From Mycteria americana (Eukaryota > Chordata > Aves > Ciconiiformes > Ciconiidae), in NCBI RefSeq assembly GCF_035582795.1, contig NC_134371.1, positions 45,859,001-45,923,000 of the forward strand: a stretch of DNA of 64,000 nt. The letters are read 5' to 3'. Made by a program: the position numbers and the translations under genes. How positions within the stretch are numbered: the stretch's first letter is position 1; each line of letters opens with the position of its first letter. Of the stretch, positions 1 to 39,502 are shown piece by piece. Below the pieces are notes generated by a model. That model had not been told where the DNA came from. It made no database searches and was given only the letters and a program-made list of their open reading frames with translations.

Positions 1-36
1 CAGTCTGAGAAACCCACTGAAGCAGTTTACAAAACA
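1..36 (+). CDS. HENMT1: HENMT1 penultimate coding exon (partial)
   Basis: Twelve open codons running into a consensus donor GTAAGT at 37-42. The 5' end of the exon is outside the window. The phase (0) fits the exon at 1981. Confidence 0.65.
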
Positions 37-2391
37 GTAAGTATTATTTTCTTCCTTTAGGAGGATGAATAAAGAGTAAATTTTCTATGACCTGCCTGTG
101 AAGGTGTTCTTACTGTGGTGTGCTATTGCTATCCAGTCTTAGCTCTGATGGTTGACACACACCATCAGATCAAAAGAGTCTAAGTACATGATTTGTGTTT
201 CTAATTGGATAAAGGCCTTTAACTTTTAGGTTATTTGCTAAATAGCAATATGGATAATAATTCTTATTTTAACATACTGTTATTCTTAGAATGAAAATTC
301 TCCTTTCTGCCAGGTATACTGTGACACTATTTTATAATTGTTTCTCTAATAATTCATTTTTTTCATCATGTGGTTGTTGGCACTGACACAGATATTTTTC
401 CAGATACATAAAAAATAAAAAGTATAAAAAAGCATTTCTAACAGAGTGTATGTTTTGCAGAACTGCATAGTCTTGTCAAATATATTATCAGAAGGAATGC
501 ATTTCCCAGAAGTTGGATTGACAGGATCTGTTTTGTGTGGTTTGCCTTACTCAGTAGCATTTGATGTTACACCCTAATCTCAGTCTTTTCAGGTAGCCAG
601 TTCTGGTTTTTGCAGAGGCCTAGGATATTGCCAAGTACCTTGTTCTCCAGTGGTGCACATCAAACCTTTTTGGTTTTTAGCACTAAATGGATTTCACTTT
701 AGATAACATCAGGTAATATTTTTGTAAAGTACTCTGCTGTATGTTGCAGTGTGTCACACTGACAAAGCCTAGTGCATCTGAGTGCCATGTAGTATAAATC
801 AAAGGACATTTTTTTTTTCAGAGATAACATGAAGTAATAATGCAAAAAGACAAATATATTGGGTTTTTTTTCAGTCTTATGAGGCCTTAAATTATTTGTT
901 TCAGTGAACGTATTTTAATATTTCACTTCTTTGTTTAAAGATACATATGTATCTTCAAGTGACATGTGACCTGAAGTGAAATGTAAAGTGACATTATGGG
1001 AATGTCTTTCGTAGTTTCCAAGCTATAAAGACATTCTATACATTTCAAATTTCACCTGTCATCTACTGCCCTTAACAGAATCATGAAGTGCTCTTTAATG
1101 CTCAGCAAACTTGGAAATATGTCTAGGTGACTGACATGTACTAGAAATTGCTTTCATTGTCTTCTGTTACATGGTCATTATGGAGGGAGTTTTGACATCA
1201 GTATCCTTTGAGTTTAAACAAGAGTGTTACCTCTTGTGTTTCTTATCAAACCTGGACTATCAAATTAATTTTTATTATGTAACTAATTTATGGGAATAAA
1301 TCGACATTTCAAGATGTAATCAGAAAGTAAGAAGAAATAGTTACAGACTGTGGAACTTCAGCGGTAGTGTGTTGGTATAAAGCACTTCCTAGTAAACTAG
1401 CAGCAATGAGATTGCCTAGTTTCCTTCTTTTCCTTGGAGGTATAGCTCAGTGTAGAACACACTACAAGTTCACAGATTTTGATGTCACAATTTATTTTTT
1501 AGCATTCTCTGCATGTGTGAGCATATTTAGCGTTTTACTCTGAAAACAGAATGAAAGATGTAGCTGCAGTCCCAGCTTCCAGATGACAGTTCAGAAGTAG
1601 TTTAGAATCTATGTAGAATCTGTGGAACTGTCACCAGAGCCTTATGATGAGTAATGATGTGGAATGTAAGAGAATGATTAAAAAGAATTAAAGAATTGCA
1701 GGGCTTCACCTTGCCTGATCTACAAGTGTAGCTTGCAGATATAAGCCTGATTTTTTTGAAGTTCCGTTAACTTACCTAGTTGCCATTGTAGTTGTAATAC
1801 ATAAAATCAAGCCATATTGTCTAGTTTTTCTGTTATCTGAAAATGTTTAAAGTAATAAGCAAAACAGGATTGAATAAAAAAATTATGTTCACATTTTAGA
1901 AGCTCTTTTTGACAAGCAAATGTTAAAATCTGAGCCTATGATAATGATAAATATTTTATGTGTTCTTATATGTTGTAAAGGTCTTCAAAGCAGTGTATCC
2001 AAGTCTTAAAGATGAGAAGTACCTACAGAATGCAGTGGTCAGTGAAGTTATTTTCATAGCACAAATCATTAAGCGAAGTCTGCTGGACCATTTAATGTCA
2101 GAACATGAGGAGTATAACGATGATCCTACTGAGAGAAAATCCAAATTCCAACCTTCAATGAACTGTTTTTCAGAAGATCTTGGAAAACGGGTTGTTGAAA
2201 AAAGCATGGAACCATTTGTCAATGGAAATGTGGTTTATATACCTCTTAAAACAATCTTTTCTTTTCCCAAAGTGAATCGACTTTGTGGTACCCTTGAGAA
2301 GTTATGCAAGCTTGTTGCTGGCAAGGTCGCACTGAGCAGTGATGGTTCTGCTGTGATGTTCAATACTGAACATGAAAATGAAGAGAATTAG
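1..2391 (+). CDS. HENMT1: Probable HENMT1, 3' end only (last two coding exons)
   Basis: Partial gene entering from the left edge. Coding segments are 1-36 and 1981-2391, joined in phase 0 by an intron with donor GTAAGT at 37 and acceptor AG at 1979-1980. They give 12 codons followed by 136 codons and a TAG stop at 2389-2391. The joined peptide begins QSEKPTEAVYKT and continues VFKAVYPSLKDEKYL. HENMT1 methylates the 2'-hydroxyl at the 3' end of piRNAs. Its catalytic domain would lie upstream, outside the window, so no active-site residue can be checked here. The name rests on two things: the resemblance of the tail to what I recall of the HEN1 C-terminus, and synteny, because HENMT1 lies tail-to-tail with FAM102B in human. 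The exon structure is firm; the gene name is an inference. Confidence 0.65.
1981..2391 (+). CDS. HENMT1: HENMT1 last coding exon
   Basis: Acceptor AG at 1979-1980, then 136 codons to TAG at 2389-2391. The open frame also extends upstream to an ATG at 1960, but that part is intronic because the splice phase matches exon 1-36 exactly. The peptide is mixed and non-repetitive, with an acidic end (HENEEN). Confidence 0.75.
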   Translation, partial: VFKAVYPSLKDEKYLQNAVVSEVIFIAQIIKRSLLDHLMSEHEEYNDDPTERKSKFQPSMNCFSEDLGKRVVEKSMEPFVNGNVVYIPLKTIFSFPKVNRLCGTLEKLCKLVAGKVALSSDGSAVMFNTEHENEEN

Positions 2392-2861
2392 ATCACAGAT
2401 TTCTCATACAAAGTTCAGTTAAATTAATCAAAGTATTTTTTTAGTAGCTGTCAAATGGTGTGTTCTGTATGCTAACTAGAACCACAAAATCTTTGATAAA
2501 CCTTCCAGTATTTATCAACACCTTTCTCATTTAGTGAAGATGAGTGCTTCTGACAAATATCGCAGTAACTCATAGGGTTTTGAAGTAGAGTATCAGGGAC
2601 TAAAAGGAAAAAATTAATTCCTGTGAAGAAAAATTTTAAGTATTTCTGTTTGTTTTCTATTACCATATTGTAGCTATCATGACTAGATTCTTTTTGGTAA
2701 TCTTTTGTTAGCTCCAAGGATAGTTGATGATAACACAGAACTATGTGGTTGTGCTGAATAATGAGTCAGACATAGGTTTAGGGCAAGTGTTTTCTTAACA
2801 GAATAAAATTTATAGATGCCTTCTTCAAGATGAGCACATACTCAGCCTTTGTGAAAATAAA
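2392..2861 (+). other. HENMT1: Putative HENMT1 3' UTR with candidate poly(A) signals
   Basis: AT-rich sequence after the stop codon. AATAAA hexamers lie at 2802-2807 and 2856-2861, either of which could end the transcript. The true cleavage site cannot be seen from sequence alone. Confidence 0.4.
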
Positions 2862-5800
2862 ATTTATCGTTCCAGATAAATTGGAATATGCCACAAACAT
2901 TGATAGCTCAGTAAATTCAATACTGGGGAACAGTGCCATGATGTTGGATGTAAGGTGGGGGGAAAATAAAAAAAAAAGGGTAGATTTAGCCCTATTGTTT
3001 TATCCACTTTCTTGATAACTGCTGCTTGGGAAATAACTTGCATCCTGTAACTTTCCAGAAGCTGAATTTAATTAATTTGAAACTGGTATCTTTGACTATT
3101 CTGTTTTTGAAAAAAACAAACAAATCTGTCATTGTGAATGCTAAACTGGCCTTGGTGTTTCTGAAGAAAAAATTCTGTGTTTTCATGTGCAGCTGTTGTC
3201 CAAAAAGTCTTGACGACACATTCAGCAGAAATGAAAAGCAGAGGTGTTATAGATAGTAGAGCTTACTGGCTTGGCCAGGATGACTTCTTAAGTAGAGCTG
3301 AATTGTATGTGTAAAGGCACAGTAAGCAAATGTTAGACAACGGACTTACGAGGACAGAAATTTTGAAGGGTGCACAGGATTGGTTTGTTCATACAGGATG
3401 AATGAAGCAACACAGTGCAGTTCTTTTTTTAAGTTTATTCGCATGCCCAAATTTTTTTAACCAATAATTTTAATATCTCAACTGAGTATTTCTTGTGATT
3501 AAAGAGGTGGTTAATTAAAAGGCCTAATTCTGTGTATGTTTCACAGTATCATTGGCGCTTTGAATGAGCTAGCATTACCAGAACTGATTTCATGTTTGTG
3601 AAACATGAAACTTTCACAACTTTCTGAAAATAAAAAATTCTGTGTAAGGACTGACTGTTTCTCAAAGAAGATGGCTGCATTCTACCTTCTAAATTTTTGG
3701 AATTCACTTGAAATTATTAAGGTGAAAGATCAGACATTAAGGGAAAAGGCAGCTGTAATTCTCTGAATTGAGATATGGTACAGAATCTATAACAGCCTGA
3801 ATTTCAGGGAAAAAAGAATGATCTGCAGTGCTCTGTCATACTGTATGATTAAAAAATGTTTACTTAATAAGCTTTGTCTTTTGTGGGATATTTTTTTCTC
3901 CTACAACAAATACACGTGGATTATTAAAAATTAATCATTTATAATTAATTTTAATAATTAATTTGATATTAATATTTAATATGATGAACTTGCTGTAGTT
4001 GGTATGTTAAAATATATGTAAAATACAAAATTGGTAAATATTCTTTGGACACTAATAAGCATAGCTGTTTGAGAATAGCATTGGTTTGTTATTAGACAAT
4101 ATCTCTGCAGTTCACTATATGGTTTACTATAGTTAGAAGATTTCTGGACCACAGAACTTCTTCCTGTGTCATTTCTTTTTGAAACATTGTATCTTTAGTG
4201 TACTTTATAGTGTGATCACTTTAAAATGAGGAACAGGGAAGAGAAGAACCCGTCAGACTTGGAATGATATTTGCCTTGAATTTTGTATTCAGGTAACATC
4301 TAGTTACAGGAATGTCATGTGAACAGACAAGACTATACGAATACATGCTTGTTTTTCCTCAAAACATTATACCCTTAGGGCTTTGTAGCTATATTTGGAA
4401 AATGGTTTATGCGAGTATTTGGTGGACTGATGTGAAGAGGCCTAAACCTTAATCCAATTTTTAAGGGGTTAATGGATCCTCTCCCCCTTCTTTGTAAACA
4501 GGGTTTAGTTTTTAATGATAGCTAGGGCAAATATCAGTTCTCACATTCTTTCTTATGCCTTTCCTGGGGAAAATCTAAAGTCAAACTACAGATGTTTGGC
4601 ACTATCTGTTTACGGTGCTCCTTAGTGTACGTATGCGTACTGAAACTGAAGAAGCTATTACATATATACAGAAGTGCTATTTAGAATATATACATTTTAA
4701 TTGAGACTGCTAGCTTTTACTAAAACAAGGTACGTTATTTTGTGTGCCAGCTTTCCATGTTTCTGCTGGCTTAAATAAATTCTAATCAAGATTTTCTTTA
4801 CTGAATTAACTTATCTTTTCAGGAGCAGTTAAACCCTCTCACAGGATTCACTGTGCACACCTCTTCATTATCTGGTTGGTCTTTTGATTAAACTATTACG
4901 CATATTTGTGAATAAACACAGTATTTATTGTGTCCCATTTAAACTTGCAGTTTGACCAAGGTCAATTCTGATGTCTCAAATCAGGATGCTGAAAGGAAGT
5001 TTATGAAGATGAAATGTTTTAGACTCGTGGCAATGTCACTGACCAGGAGATGGCACACATCTCAAAACAGATCAACATTAGGTAGTTCAAAACTGTAAAA
5101 TCCAAATAAAGTAGATTAAAAAAAAAAAAAACCCAACCCCCAAGCAACAACAAAAAACCCCAGTGCAGTATCCTGAATATGAAGGAAACAACTTGACAGC
5201 TATTGAGCAAGTTAGTAGGGATTGATTGTGGTCAGAATAGCTGAACAGAATGTTTCTGATCAGTGTTTTAAATTAATAAAGTGAGGAAGTGGTACAAATA
5301 AATTCTAAAAATATCCCCTCACTTATTTTAATAAATAAAAACCAACTGCCTAATTGTGAGAGCCAGAGGAGTTAATTGTCTGTCTCCCCAGAGATTTCTC
5401 AAACAAATAGATCTTGCAGCTAATACATTTCTGATGTGTTTGTCCTGTCTCCCATGGGTTTCCATGGTATTGGGCTCTTCCATAGTTGTTATCATTATGT
5501 TGATAAATTAGGTTTGGATCATTCAGTTACAGCTGGTTTATGTGTAACTCATAATGGTTAATTGTTGGGACTTTTTTGTTTTTCTGTTTAAACTGAGTGG
5601 AAGAAATATAGGAAGGGGCTTCTGAAATGACAGAAAAATTCTTAGGCAAAAGTCCTTTGCCCTTTCTTCCTCATTCACAAAACTAACACATTTTAATGCA
5701 GTCCTGTATGCAAGCAGTTCACTAGGAACATCCCCAACATAAAATGCACTGGCACTAGCATATGCTCAAATGAGGATGCTGGGAAATCATTATTAGATCA

Positions 5801-7568
5801 TAAGAAAAGGCAATTAAAAAAAAAAAAAAAACCCACACCACCAGAAAACTAGTGCCTTCTTTACAAGTGTATGAACAATTTTAGTTGTGATCAGAAGGGC
5901 AGTGCATACAACCCTGAACTTAGGCAAAGCTTTGCTAGCTTGTGCTTAAAGATTTCCCTTCACATAAAGAAAAAAAAATGTTACTTAATTTCTAGTTTTT
6001 AACAAGGAAGCAAAGAAATGAAAATAACCTGTCCCACAGAAATGTTAACAAATGTATTAAGATGTGTTTGCCTTTCTCCTTTCTTGTTGGCAGATCCTGC
6101 TGTGAGGCCATACAGGGAATTCAATCAACTAATCTGTCACAGCAACTGGTAGTGGTACAACAGATGGGAAGAGGAGAGCCGGCAAGAACAAGTAGTTGGA
6201 TGGGGAGAAGGCAGAACTACTTATTTTGCCTCAAGAATTATAGAAAGTAATTATTTTTTCTCACGCTAATCTTTGTGTTGTTGTTGCCCCATGTCAGAGG
6301 GCCCACAAAATGCACCTAAGTGTTCAATGACAGCATTTGAAGTTCTGGTACTTCATATCTCTACTTTTTTTTTCCTGTAGTAGTAAAGGAAAATCTTTTC
6401 CTATACCACAATAATGGGTTTGCCTTGGTATATTACATATGTGTATGCAACAGTGCTGCATAGCCTTGTTTTCATTCATGAGATGTTTTCCTTCCAGGTT
6501 AAAAAAGAACCATGTCTAAATGATACGTTTTCCTTACAACATATATGTCACTAAAACAGTGTGAAAACACAGAAGTAGAAAAAGCAAAGCATTTTTAAAA
6601 AAAAAACTCCCCTGGTGATTATATTTGCAGCTGCTGGTATTCAGTAAGGTGACTAGTATCTATGAATGTTTTATGTATATACATGTATACTTCATATTTC
6701 TGAGAAAACTCTCCACTGGGAGGTCCTTAACTGGAGGATTTGTTTGCTGATGAGATTTGCCTTTCATTCTGTGTAGAAACTGTTGATCCATAGAACTAGA
6801 AGAGAGACAACAACCCACAAAAGAAATTCTAGGATATTCTGCTGAGATTTTTGAAAAATTTTCTTCCTTTTGAATTGAAATAGCTGAGACTGAGAGTTGG
6901 TTATACATGGTACAGTTACTTCTCTTAATCCTTACTATACAATTAATTGATTACTGATCTGAGTGCCAAATAGTTTGTGTTATCCTTAGCTGCAATTTTC
7001 ACCAATCTAGTTGTTTTTATGTAAGAACAGGTGCTTACTGCAGTACCAAAAAGATTGGTTATTTTGAATGCGTTGATGAGAAAAGAAATATACACCACAA
7101 GCAGTTTTGTTAGAAAAATAAGAAGGTAATTTATAAAGTTATACAAACATTATAAAAAGTTTTAGTAGTAGTAAGTCTTCACACTCAGCTGAGGATGATT
7201 AATTTTGTCATTTGCAAGATGCAGAGGGACTATACACAGTACCCTCACTTTCCCCAGATACTGCTAGTTGTGGAGTCTGCTTAATAATTAACCTACCAAT
7301 ATGCCTCACACTTTAAATTTGATTTTCATTTGCATAAGACTGACATATTACGTTTCCTCTCCAGGAGACAGATAAATAACTATGTACTAGTAACAGTGCC
7401 ATTAAATACTTTGTGGCCTGGAGATGAAGTTTAATAAGCTGCAGAGGTAAAGTTTGAAAAGCAGTAGAGAAACTGAAATGGACACAAACTTCCAGTTAAG
7501 TTTGTCATTTTTGTATTAAAAAGAAAGACATAATTGTTTAGAAACATATTCCAAGCTGAAGGCATGAG
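2862..7568. other. Non-coding interval between convergent HENMT1 and FAM102B
   Basis: AT-rich DNA with no recognisable exon on either strand; the open frames present are short and low-complexity. It includes very AT-rich sequence around 3900-3990 and A-runs near 5120 and 5820. It is partly intergenic and possibly partly distal FAM102B 3' UTR. Confidence 0.6.
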
Positions 7569-10059
7569 TTTATTGAATGTCTGAGACATTTGCATTTAAA
7601 TACAGTAAAAAAACCCCAACACATCCCGAAGAGTTTACTATATGAGTCTCCAGTATTCTTATAACAGTTTACAAAAAAGAAAATACTACAACTAAATATG
7701 AAGGTTATGTTCCACTTAAAATATGCACAATTAGAGAATCACTTCATAAAGAGTTGTAACTGAAAGTGAGAACAATAAATTACTAGAATACAGTTTTATT
7801 AAAAGCTTGATTTTCATGTAAACTTCCCTCCTATTTAAGAGATCTGCTCAGGCAAGAAAATAACTGGTTTCTAGTAAACAAAATATCTAACCTATGGCAG
7901 TTAGCTGTGTCTTTTAACATAGAATACGCATCTGGGCTATGGAAATTCCCTTAAGAATTACGTAGAGTAGGTGTACAATGTTTTTTAAAAGTCTGTTTTC
8001 CTCAAACTATGCCTATTTTTCCTAGTAAACTTAAGTAAACTACCACCTAACTACTACTGGTTTTAATAGATTTGTCAAGAAGTGTAGCAGTGTTAAAGAG
8101 TACTGAAAGCAACTTAATTTATTCAAATTTCATGCATCTTTTGGCTTGCAATAGGATTTCTTTGGTAGAAATTAGTTATATAACAGGAAAGGAAACTATC
8201 ATGCTCTGAGAGATAGTTGTATACTAGCAGTTATGTAGCTTCTGTTTAAAATTCCTGTGGAGGACAGAAATGGATCATACCACACTTCTATTAACAGCAG
8301 CTAAAATATATAATCTTTGTATTAATTCTTTTACCCATTAAAACATTTCAAAGAGATTATAATTAACAGTAGGAAATAAAAGTATTTAAGTACCATAGCT
8401 GAGAAACAGCTCATATTAATCATATTCAATAACAGTACTCAAGCTTGAAAATCTGAAATTTCCTTAAAAAGCACAAATAAAAATTAGTTTAATAACTTTA
8501 CTATGGATTTATGGAAAACAAAGTCTGCTTTACCCTACTAAATATGGCCTACTTCAATAAAAGGATGTCAAACATCACTGTGAGCAGAATCTGAAGCATT
8601 CAGAGCTTTAAAAAATGGCCACTTTTTGTGGCGCTGTTTGTATTTTTATTTAATCCAAGCCTTACTGATAACCAATACAACTAATCATAACAAAATTAAG
8701 GTCATTTGCAGTTTACAATTAAATACAGCAGAGCCAAGCCTGAATTAGAACTGTATCACTTAACACATCCCTTTAAAAAAAAAAAAATCGATTCTTTCTT
8801 AATTCTCAATGAAAATTTTAAGACATCTTTCATCTTTCTTGCCTGTCAGGCAAATCACTATTTGTGCAAATTTAAATACAGTACATTGACCTTAATGTAA
8901 CAGTGGACCGATAATGAAGGAAGAAGTGTTCAACAAATCTCTTGCACAGTAAGACTTTTTCAGAGTGCAGAGTACATCTACAATAAAGTGCTTCTCTTAA
9001 TAAGTTATATTGATAATAGTATAGATGTTTACCTAGTTTTAAAGCTTAAGTTGCTTAGTAAATAGTTTTATCTCCCTGTACCTCCCCAATCACACAAGGC
9101 ACATTCGAAACACAAGCAAAGCACAAACTAACTGTGAAGGATTAAGCTACAATAAAAAGTTCTAAGTGGTAGTAAACTACTGACTAGGTTTGTAAACAGT
9201 ACCATCCCATTGAATCTCAAGGTTCATGCATTATTGAAGTGAGTCTCTGTGGAAGCAGCTTTTGAACTCCAGATTTAACAATCAAGCTGGCTATCTTGAC
9301 AATACACTACTGTGCCTTAGTATTTTGATGTGGAATCCCACTTCTTTTGTCACTTGCACGAAAACGGATGTCACATTTGATGCATTTAAGCCTCTAGACT
9401 TCATTTACAGTTAACACAACTGATTATTGCCTGGTTTAGATCTATTTAGTATTTTTTTTTAAATGCACGTGAAGTTCATCTCTACTGTTCAAGCTTACAA
9501 TGAAGGTATACTCAGTACTCTTAAGAGAAGGTTTTGGTTGTGTTAAAACATAGCTGGGCTCTTTTGTGGAGGGCCTTAATTTTGACTTGATATTAATTTT
9601 GACTTGATTGAAGTAATTAGCTTCTGTAAGACTAAAATGGCAGGTAGGATTAAATTGAATAATTAAGTTCTTCAGGTTCATTTAAGACCAACTTTTAGAA
9701 GCTTCTTTAGAAAAGAATTTACAAAGTATATCACCACAAGTGATCTCCTGTATAAAATACTGAAATGGGACTCACTTAATCATGCTTCCAAAAATGTTTC
9801 ACACAACTTAAAAAGCAAGTAATTCCACTAACATCAGGTAGAGCTTACAAAAACAGTCCACGTGCTTGCACAAGGTATACACAGCTAAACATTGCCTTCA
9901 TACCACAGAAGATGAAGCTCTATGAGCAAGAGGCATTCCATTACTTTGCAAAAAAAGATCACATGGAGTTCATTTTGGCTTTCACAACTCTTGCAACAGA
10001 GCAAACAAAACCAGAACTATCAATGCCAGAGCTCCAAGTTTTCCTCTTGTCATTCTAGT
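7569..10059 (-). other. FAM102B: Putative FAM102B 3' UTR
   Basis: The sequence downstream of the FAM102B stop on the minus strand has no coding potential. Minus-strand AATAAA signals (TTTATT on +) occur at 8645-8650, 8118-8123, 7795-7800 and 7569-7574. FAM102B mRNAs are known for a long 3' UTR, so the distal signals are plausible. The end drawn here is a guess. Confidence 0.35.
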
Positions 10060-37100
<27,041 letters not shown>

Positions 37101-38684
37101 CCTACTCTTCTGCTACCATTGCGGCTGTTACATGTATTATTTTAAAGAACATGAACAAACCAAAACATCGTCCAGGCGTCGAAATTTCAACTCTGAACTT
37201 AGGTTCCTTCTACTGTAATTCAAACCTTATCAGGGTCTTTTACAGCAGTTCAGCCTGTCATCTACAACTAGCTCCACTTCCGATACGAGCAACAGACGCT
37301 CATAGTCTCGTAGAGAAGGAGGAATGCACACGTCTCCGTTTACATTTAAGAACAGTCCTGTGGCACAGATGATGGCAGCAGCACACGTGCAACGCTTCTG
37401 TATAATATGTAGCTCGACACCAGCACGTGCTCTGCAGGGCACAGCTTTGTCTCCAAAACCCATTCCAGGAGACTAAAACATAAAGCGAGTTCCGAGCAAC
37501 CTCCATCAGCAGAGCTGTTTCCTCTTCACAGAGTGTTGTGTAAGAAAACCCTAATGCACAGCATGTCTTCCTACAACCAAGCATTTGTTCACATGATAAG
37601 AAAAAGAATTTGTAAGATTATGCGTGCAGCGTGATGCTGAGGCCCCGAAATCTTGTGGCAGCTTGTGAAACAATAAATACATGAAAAAAATATTTTTCAT
37701 GGAATACGTACCTGATGAATACACACATCACAAGTGTGTGTGTGTCTGAGCATACCAAAATGACCGCAACTGTCCTGTAGCATGATCCTAGAAAAAAAAG
37801 AAGTAGTAAGAGTAAAAAGCATAAAAGCAGAGTGCCTGGAAGAGAAATGCTCTTGCTTTTTCTGTCCAACACCCAGGGCATAGAAAGTATTTATATACAG
37901 AGCTTTCCAGTAAAAAGAACTACAAGGGTAGTTCTAATTCCATGATCAGGTTCATGTTCCTAATAAAAACTTCCCTCCAAAACTCCCATATGTCAAGTAA
38001 TCCCTGGCTCTGAAAGAAGCTGTTGAACTAGAGTAAAATTAATACAAAGACATCTTTGGGAGGAGGTCTAGGCATTTGGCCTTGACCTAAGAATTCTCCC
38101 CTTGAGAACACTTCAGTCTGCTCTAAAATAACTCTGAAAGTCTTCTCCCTAATAGACTGCAACAGCCTACAATATATTATATAAGGCAATTCTCGGGGTA
38201 CTGCGTTCATCAGCTCTCTTAAAAGAAGCGGAAGGTGAAAGGTTTTCACCTAGAGGGAGCAAGTTAGTATTTGGTTGGTATCAAGTTATACCAAGATGCT
38301 CTTTTCTTTCAAGGCTAAAGAACCAGTTCTAGAGTCTTGTTAAAAACACGTGTTTCAGGTTGATGGAAGAGATTACCACATTTAGCTGGAAAGTCCTGTG
38401 TATTAAGAGCTAGAAAGAAAAACAGGGCTGAAGAACCAGGAAAAAAAAGGGTTGCATACTCAATAAATTATATGTTAGAAGTTTGTAAATACAATTGGTC
38501 TAGCAATACCATACAATACCTTAAAGAAAATCTGAACTAATTTATTCTTGGGTGGAGAAAAAATAGATTAACAACCTTCATAAATCATTAAAGCCTATAG
38601 CTTAGTATACATGCTTCAAGTAGTTTCTAGTGCAAGCAGATCCTCTTGCATAACTGAGCTTCTCCAGAAGTTGTAAGAGTTTAT

Positions 38685-39150
38685 ATGCTGAGTGCACCAA
38701 CAGGCTGTAATAGCCCTGACCAGCCTCACCTGGGTCCTCACCCACGCCCTGCCCAGGGGACCCATTTAAGCTCAGCTCTGAGCTCTCAGTCCTTGTTTAG
38801 GCCCTGTTGTAGCTCTGCCTGTCTGTTGGGTGGTTGTTATGTTGTAGTCCTGCCTGCCCCTTGTCATAGACTCTGACCTGCAGGCTGACTTCCTACCTTG
38901 ATCTCAAACCTATCTTTTCATTGTAGATGTGTCTGGCTGCTGTTGCTGAGCTGGGCCCCGAGTTGTGTTCTCAGCATGATCTCAGACTTGCCTCGCCACG
39001 CTGCAGTGGATGCCTGCTCTCCTTGCTCAGGTACTGCAGGATGGGCCCTGGCTCGCGAAGCCCCTGCCCTGCTGTCTGTGCTCCCCCAAGAGCTTCTTGC
39101 TCTTGGGGAGAGAGCTGGCCCTTGCTGTGCCCTGCCCTCCTGAGATGAGA
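38685..39150 (+). repeat. GC-rich block, possible LTR or retroposon remnant
   Basis: Abrupt GC-rich segment with CCCATTTAAGCTCAGCTCTG (TATA-like) near 38760, followed by CTGC/CTTG-rich sequence. The layout recalls an LTR. No terminal repeat, target duplication or coding remnant is seen. Confidence 0.25.
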
Positions 39151-39422
39151 ACTACTAAAACAAGGAATGGGCTGGTTGCCCAATGACTTTAGGAGGTTTG
39201 ATTTAAATGTGATTCTCATCCAAAAAAGCCTAACTCTATTCAGGAGCTATATTTACATTCTGAAACCGGTGGCTTGAAAAAGTCTTCTATATTGAGTATA
39301 ACCTTCTTGATCAGAAAGAGTCAAAGTCAAAAGTGTCAAAAGTATAGACTTCTAAATATATTTAGGATCTTTAATCAGAAGATTCTCAAAATAGCAGAGG
39401 AGTCTTTCAAAAAAGGATAAAT

Positions 39423-39502
39423 ACTGTGGGTAATGTAAAAATCCCGTGTTGTAATTGATTTAACTGTGGGTAATGTAGCAATCCTGTGTTGTCATTGATT
39501 TA
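39423..39502. repeat. 40-bp tandem duplication
   Basis: Two adjacent copies (39423-39462 and 39463-39502) that start ACTGTGGGTAATGTA and end ATTGATTTA, differing at only a few positions. Confidence 0.93.

Noticed and set aside
3900-3990. AT-rich palindromic stretch as a possible origin or matrix attachment site
   Set aside because: AT-rich sequence of this kind is common in vertebrate intergenic DNA. Nothing specific sets this one apart.
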